From positions 1 to 64,000 of the forward strand of contig JBBQNJ010000005.1 in NCBI GenBank assembly GCA_038329845.1: 64,000 nt of DNA, written 5' to 3'. A model generated the notes under the pieces. The model made no database searches, was not told the DNA's origin, and worked only from the letters and a program-made list of their open reading frames with translations. Positions 60,642-64,000 of this stretch are shown one piece after another. Each line of letters begins with the position of its first letter. Position 1 is the first letter of the stretch. Both the position numbers and the translations under genes were made by a program. Source of the stretch: JBBQNJ01 sp038329845 (GTDB taxonomy: Bacteria > Planctomycetota > Phycisphaerae > Tepidisphaerales > Tepidisphaeraceae).

Positions 60642-61448
60642 GTGCGATGGATCATCGGGGATGTGCATGGGATGTGCGAGGCGCTTCGCGGGCTGCTCGA
60701 GGCGGTGCGGCGGCGCGATTCGGCGGCGCAGTACCTGTTCGTCGGGGATTATGTCAATCGCGGGCCGGATTCGGCCGGGGTGATCGAGTTGTTACTGTCG
60801 CTACCTGGCGGGTCGGCGCGGTTCTGCCGGGGGAACCACGATGATATTTTTGACCTGGTGCTCAGCGGCGGATGCTTCGCCGAAGCCGCCGCCCGGGCCG
60901 ATCCGGTCGCGGCATTTCTCTGGTTCATGCAACACGGCCTCGAGGAGACGTTCCTGAGCTACGGGGTGGACGGCGAGGAGCTGGAGCGACTGTGCCGCGA
61001 GCCGTCGGGGTCGGGGATCGCGGCGCTGGCGATGTACGTCCCGCTGAGCCATCGCCAGTTCGTCCACTCGCTGGCACCGGTGCTGGAAGAGCCTGATCTG
61101 TTTGTCTGTCATGGGCGCTGGCTCGGGGGCGATCCAGATCATCTGCTGGCACCGTCGCTGCCGCGTTCGGCGGCGGTTCGCCACCGGGCGTTGTGGGAGC
61201 GGTTCAGCGACGAGGAAATTCTCGCCGAAAAATCATGGCGCCGGACCGGCTATTTCGGGCATACGCCGGTGGACACCTACTCGACAGTTCGTCGCCGCAC
61301 CGGTTCGGCCGAATGGTGCCCGCTTCGCGGCCCGGCGATCGTGCTAGTGGACACGGCCTGCGCCCTGTCCAGCATGGGCCGGCTCACCGCCTGCTGCGCC
61401 GAGTCGGGGGAGGCGATCCAGGTCAATCGCGTCGGGGAAACGCTGTGA
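60642..61448 (+). CDS. metallophosphoesterase (Ser/Thr protein phosphatase family)
   Basis: 268-aa PPP-type phosphatase. The metal-binding motifs are all present: GDVHG (WIIGDVHGMCEAL), GDYVNRGPDS (GDxVDRG variant with Asn), RGNHDD, LFVCHG and FGHTPV. The family acts on phosphoproteins or as a symmetrical Ap4A hydrolase (ApaH-like); the CHG and GHTP positions fit either. A GTG at 60642 that starts MRWIIGDVHG is preferred; another GTG at 60585 is possible. The preceding spacer contains the 168-bp inverted repeat. Confidence 0.88.
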   Translation: MRWIIGDVHGMCEALRGLLEAVRRRDSAAQYLFVGDYVNRGPDSAGVIELLLSLPGGSARFCRGNHDDIFDLVLSGGCFAEAAARADPVAAFLWFMQHGLEETFLSYGVDGEELERLCREPSGSGIAALAMYVPLSHRQFVHSLAPVLEEPDLFVCHGRWLGGDPDHLLAPSLPRSAAVRHRALWERFSDEEILAEKSWRRTGYFGHTPVDTYSTVRRRTGSAEWCPLRGPAIVLVDTACALSSMGRLTACCAESGEAIQVNRVGETL

Positions 61449-61727
61449 TGGGCAGCGGGGATGTGGGAAATCCGCCTCGGTGCGACGGGGACATCCAGAA
61501 TATCCCTTGGTGCCGTTGCGTGTCTTGTGGTGCAGGCTTCCAGCCTGCTGGGATCAAGAGGCAGGTGAGATGCCTGCACCACAATGGGACTTTAGCGGGC
61601 GCACGGAACGCACCAGATTATGGTGCAGGCTTCCAGCGCGCGGGCCTCCAGAGGCAGGCAAGCTTCCAGTCGCGTTGGGAGTGAAGAACGGGAAGGGCGC
61701 AAATGCCTGGTCGGGGGGGATTGTGGC
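61449..61727. repeat. cluster of dispersed repeats
   Basis: GGGGACATCCAGAATATCCC (61486-61505), then TGTGGTGCAGGCTTCCAGCC (about 61528-61547) facing AGATGCCTGCACCACAATGG (about 61567-61586), and a further GGTGCAGGCTTCCAGCGCG (about 61621-61639) make up most of the spacer. No gene. Confidence 0.7.
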
Positions 61728-61762
61728 AACAAAAGACCCCGGCGAGTTGTCTCGCCGGGGTC
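61728..61762 (-). terminator. rho-independent terminator of the PEP-CTERM-like gene
   Basis: GACCCCGGCGAG / CTCGCCGGGGTC (61735-61746, 61751-61762) with loop TTGT. On the minus strand the stem is followed by TTTTGTT (complement of 61728-61734), 32 bp after the stop codon of the gene. Confidence 0.9.
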
Positions 61763-61793
61763 GGGTTTTCAGAGCGGACCCATTGCCTGTCGA

Positions 61794-62879
61794 TCAGGCA
61801 TGACGACGACGGAGCTTGCCGGCCACGAGGCTCAGCAGGCCCAGGCCGCCCCACACGCCCGCGGGCAGCGGGATGGTGGGATTGGGGTCGCCGCCGCCGC
61901 CGCCGGGGATGGTCAGCTTGACGCTGGCCCAGTTGGACCACTGCGGCAAGGCATCGGTGGGGGTCTCATGCACCCGCAGGCGCACGTTGTGGTCGCCCGG
62001 GCCCCAGCCCAGCGGGACGGTAAAGTCAACGAGGGCACCGGTCAGCTCGGCAGTGCCGTCGTTGTTGGCGTCCCATTCGTACATGTCCAGCGGATCGTTC
62101 TCGGCATCGTAGGAAGCCGTCCCGTCCAACTTGACCAGGTCGCCGGGGTTAATCGTGGTGGGATTCGCTTGCGGAACCGCCACGGGCAGAGCATTGATGC
62201 CCAGGGCCTGCGAACTGATCTCATCCACAAACAGAGCGCCATTGTGAGCACCTTGGCCGCAGTCCGCGGCCAGGATGGTCAGTTTCAGGTCGTGACCCGT
62301 CACCTTCGATGTATCAAGCTGGGCCTGCTGCCAGTCGGTGTACTTATACTGGCCCTGAGTTTTCAGCAACGCCGGCGGAAGATTATCCGACGCATAGAAG
62401 GTGTTCAGCAGATTCTGCCCGGTGGTCAGGTCGTCCAACCGAATGATGAAGTGGGGCTCTTCCTTATGAGGGTGACCCGGTTCCTGCAGCACCGCGTTCC
62501 ACGCGAAATACAGATACGAAGCCGACCAGTTCTTGGCCGTCTGCTCGATCTGCGAGAAGTGGAAGCTTCCACCGTCATTGCTGTTGATCCGGGCGGCATA
62601 GTTGCCGCTGTAGACCTGCGGAATGTTCGCCGCGCCAAGGACTGCAATATTACCCGGCGTTACGATGGCGGACTGGTAAGGTGCGTTGCCAAACGTGTAA
62701 TCCGCCGGATAATTCGGCCCACTGGGATCGGGCTTTTGATACCCATACCACAGACCGCCTTTTTCGGTCCAACCGTTGAAGTTTCCCGTTTCGAAGTCGC
62801 CGTTGCCGAACACATCGGCGAACGCCGGGGCACCGGCCAGGGTGGCGGCGGCGCAAAAGGCCAAAAGCTTGTTTCTCAT
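61794..62879 (-). CDS. exported protein with PEP-CTERM-like sorting tail
   Basis: 361-aa secreted protein. The signal peptide is 1-21 (LLAFCAAATLAGAPAFAD). The mature part starts with a jellyroll-like domain common in Phycisphaerae (VFGNGDFETGNFNGWTEKGG) and then a PKD-like domain (VKLDGTASYDAENDPLDMYEWDANNDG, split here; Asp-rich). The C-terminal tail is IPLPAGVWGGLGLLSLVAG followed by KLRRRHA: a short motif, a TM segment and an Arg cluster, the organisation of exosortase-processed tails. The PEP tripeptide is replaced by LPAGVW. An independent gene with its own terminator. Confidence 0.85.
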   Translation of the reverse strand: MRNKLLAFCAAATLAGAPAFADVFGNGDFETGNFNGWTEKGGLWYGYQKPDPSGPNYPADYTFGNAPYQSAIVTPGNIAVLGAANIPQVYSGNYAARINSNDGGSFHFSQIEQTAKNWSASYLYFAWNAVLQEPGHPHKEEPHFIIRLDDLTTGQNLLNTFYASDNLPPALLKTQGQYKYTDWQQAQLDTSKVTGHDLKLTILAADCGQGAHNGALFVDEISSQALGINALPVAVPQANPTTINPGDLVKLDGTASYDAENDPLDMYEWDANNDGTAELTGALVDFTVPLGWGPGDHNVRLRVHETPTDALPQWSNWASVKLTIPGGGGGDPNPTIPLPAGVWGGLGLLSLVAGKLRRRHA

Positions 62880-63334
62880 ACCGAATACCTCTGGGATCGA
62901 GGCGCGTAATCACCCAACGAGGGCGCACTACCCACGATCCGTGTAAAAAAACCAAAAAACCAAAACAACACGCGAAATGCAGGCCGAGCCTTACCCAAGG
63001 CTCAGGCCGAAAAACTTCCCATCCTCCTTTCACGGCCATTCGCGGCCGATTGATCTGACGCGCCTGCCGCTTTCATCGCGACCCGATCGCGTCACCCACA
63101 TCCAACCGGCACAACCGAACTTACTCTCGGCCGGTCGGAGGTCATCGCCAGCGGCGACTTCCATTCAATATTCTACCCCGCCAATTGCCAGTCGGCAAGA
63201 TAAATTCCGATAAAATGTGCGAACCCCATCTGCCGGGTCCGGAATTCTCGGACCGGGGGTTTGGGCCATCTGTACATTGCGACCTCATTCCCTATCATTT
63301 TCTCGCTCGTTGGGTTTTTTTCAAGGCGGCTTCC
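62880..63334. other. divergent intergenic region
   Basis: Carries the promoters of the PEP-CTERM-like gene (minus) and leuD (plus), though no confident -35/-10 pair was assigned. An A-rich tract AAAAAAACCAAAAAACCAAA lies at 62945-62964. No leader peptide rich in leucine and no T-box was seen upstream of leuD. The frame of leuD is open from 63185 without homology. Confidence 0.5.
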
Positions 63335-63895
63335 ATGCAATCGATCATCACCGGCAAGGCGTATGTTCTGGGCGACAACATTGACACCGACCAGATCATT
63401 CCGGCCCAGTATTTGTCGTTCAACCCCAGCATCCCCGAGGAGCGCAAATTCTTCGGGATGTACGCCATGAGCAGCGTGCCCGAAGGCCAGCGCGGGCTGC
63501 CCGGCGGGGAGGTGCGGTTCGTGCGCGAGCATGAGTTCAAGAGCGACTTCTCGATTGTCATCGGCGGGAAGAACTTCGGCTGCGGCTCGAGCCGTGAACA
63601 CGCCCCGCTGGCGTTGGCCGAGGCGGGCGTGCAATGCGTCATCGCCGAGTTCTACGCACGGATTTTCTTTCGCAATAGCGTCAATGGCGGATACCTGGTT
63701 CCGCTGGAGTCGGTCGAACGGCTGGTCGAGCAGATCAAGACGGGCGATGAGCTGGAAGTGCATCTGGACGAGCAGTTCGTCTTGAACAAGACCAGCGGCC
63801 GCCGTCATTTGCTTCGCCCGCTGGGCGATGTGCTGCCGATCGTCGAAGCCGGCGGGGTCTTCACTTATGCGCGCGAATCGGGAATGCTGAAGTGA
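63335..63895 (+). CDS. leuD: 3-isopropylmalate dehydratase small subunit
   Basis: Swivelling-domain subunit of isopropylmalate isomerase in leucine biosynthesis (186 aa). AYVLGDNIDTDQIIPAQYL is the family N-terminus; GGKNFGCGSSREHAPLAL is the signature loop; FYARIFFRNSVNGG closes the core. The homologous start is the ATG at 63335. leuC is not seen before the window edge, and the next 105 bp to the end contain only CGCGAAG-type dispersed text. The small-subunit family also includes homoaconitase and citraconate isomerases. Confidence 0.93.
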   Translation: MQSIITGKAYVLGDNIDTDQIIPAQYLSFNPSIPEERKFFGMYAMSSVPEGQRGLPGGEVRFVREHEFKSDFSIVIGGKNFGCGSSREHAPLALAEAGVQCVIAEFYARIFFRNSVNGGYLVPLESVERLVEQIKTGDELEVHLDEQFVLNKTSGRRHLLRPLGDVLPIVEAGGVFTYARESGMLK

Positions 63896-64000
63896 GAGGG
63901 ATGAAGAGAGTTGAACGCGAAGCGGCGAAGGCGCGAAGAAAGATCGAGTGAGGTGGCCGGGTGGGAGCGCCGATGAGGGTTTGGGGTGGTTTTCTTGGGG

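Noticed and set aside
62880..63334. T-box or leucine leader upstream of leuD
   Set aside because: No T-box core (GGTGGNACC), no Leu-rich leader peptide and no terminator/antiterminator pair was found.

Overview
The window is a GC-rich, gene-dense bacterial chromosome segment that most resembles a planctomycete of the class Phycisphaerae. The evidence is a secreted protein with the planctomycete N-terminal ESLESRRLLA (LEPRxLL-type) motif, a GEVED domain and FG-GAP-like repeats; a secreted protein ending in a PEP-CTERM-like tail (IPLPAGVWGG...RRRHA); weak or absent Shine-Dalgarno sequences at many starts; many dispersed short intergenic repeats; and a diderm envelope gene set (lpxK, two LptF/LptG-type permeases, an MlaE permease, a LolA-like protein, a heptose-phosphate kinase, a small beta-barrel protein). 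The lineage is inferred; no rRNA or tRNA gene was seen.

Layout. 0-9.5 kb: HtrA protease, panB, an SGNH hydrolase, phosphoglucomutase, a RIC-type Fe-S repair protein behind a clear promoter/operator, a GH5 glycosidase and an aldo/keto reductase. 9.9-19.3 kb: ROK sugar kinase, a large membrane protein coupled to an ABC ATPase, hemW next to mlaE, two hypothetical proteins and a GHMP heptose-phosphate kinase. 19.4-32 kb: LEPRxLL protein, Gfo/Idh/MocA plus SDR pair, LolA-like plus nucleoside hydrolase pair, ftsY, a TIM-barrel isomerase, two 102-bp MITE copies, phhB (hit at its start codon by one MITE), and a translationally coupled FAD oxidoreductase plus sialidase. 32-44 kb is the accessory region: IS110 and IS3 remnants, a truncated orphan protein, a SpoIIE phosphatase coupled to a hybrid histidine kinase, then a one-strand block (wHTH-like 596-aa protein, 119-aa conserved protein, sigma factor, 95-aa protein, truncated primase-polymerase) that stops just short of the SRP RNA gene and a decayed MNT/HEPN pair. 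44-64 kb: gyrA with an unstable 3' repeat, tsaB with an in-frame palindromic insertion, an STN-like protein, beta-barrel protein, gluQ-lpxK, an ABC ATPase, two Lpt-type permeases with a DUF2726 protein, a metallophosphatase, the PEP-CTERM-like protein and leuD.

The most informative non-gene signals are: (1) a MITE family with 17-bp inverted ends and 10-bp target duplications, one copy duplicating the first ten bases of phhB; (2) tandem-repeat instability at the 3' end of gyrA; (3) a palindromic repeat carried inside the tsaB reading frame; (4) a 71-bp duplication that broke an ATGA overlap between the STN-like gene and tsaB; and (5) a perfect inverted repeat over the -35 box of the ric promoter.
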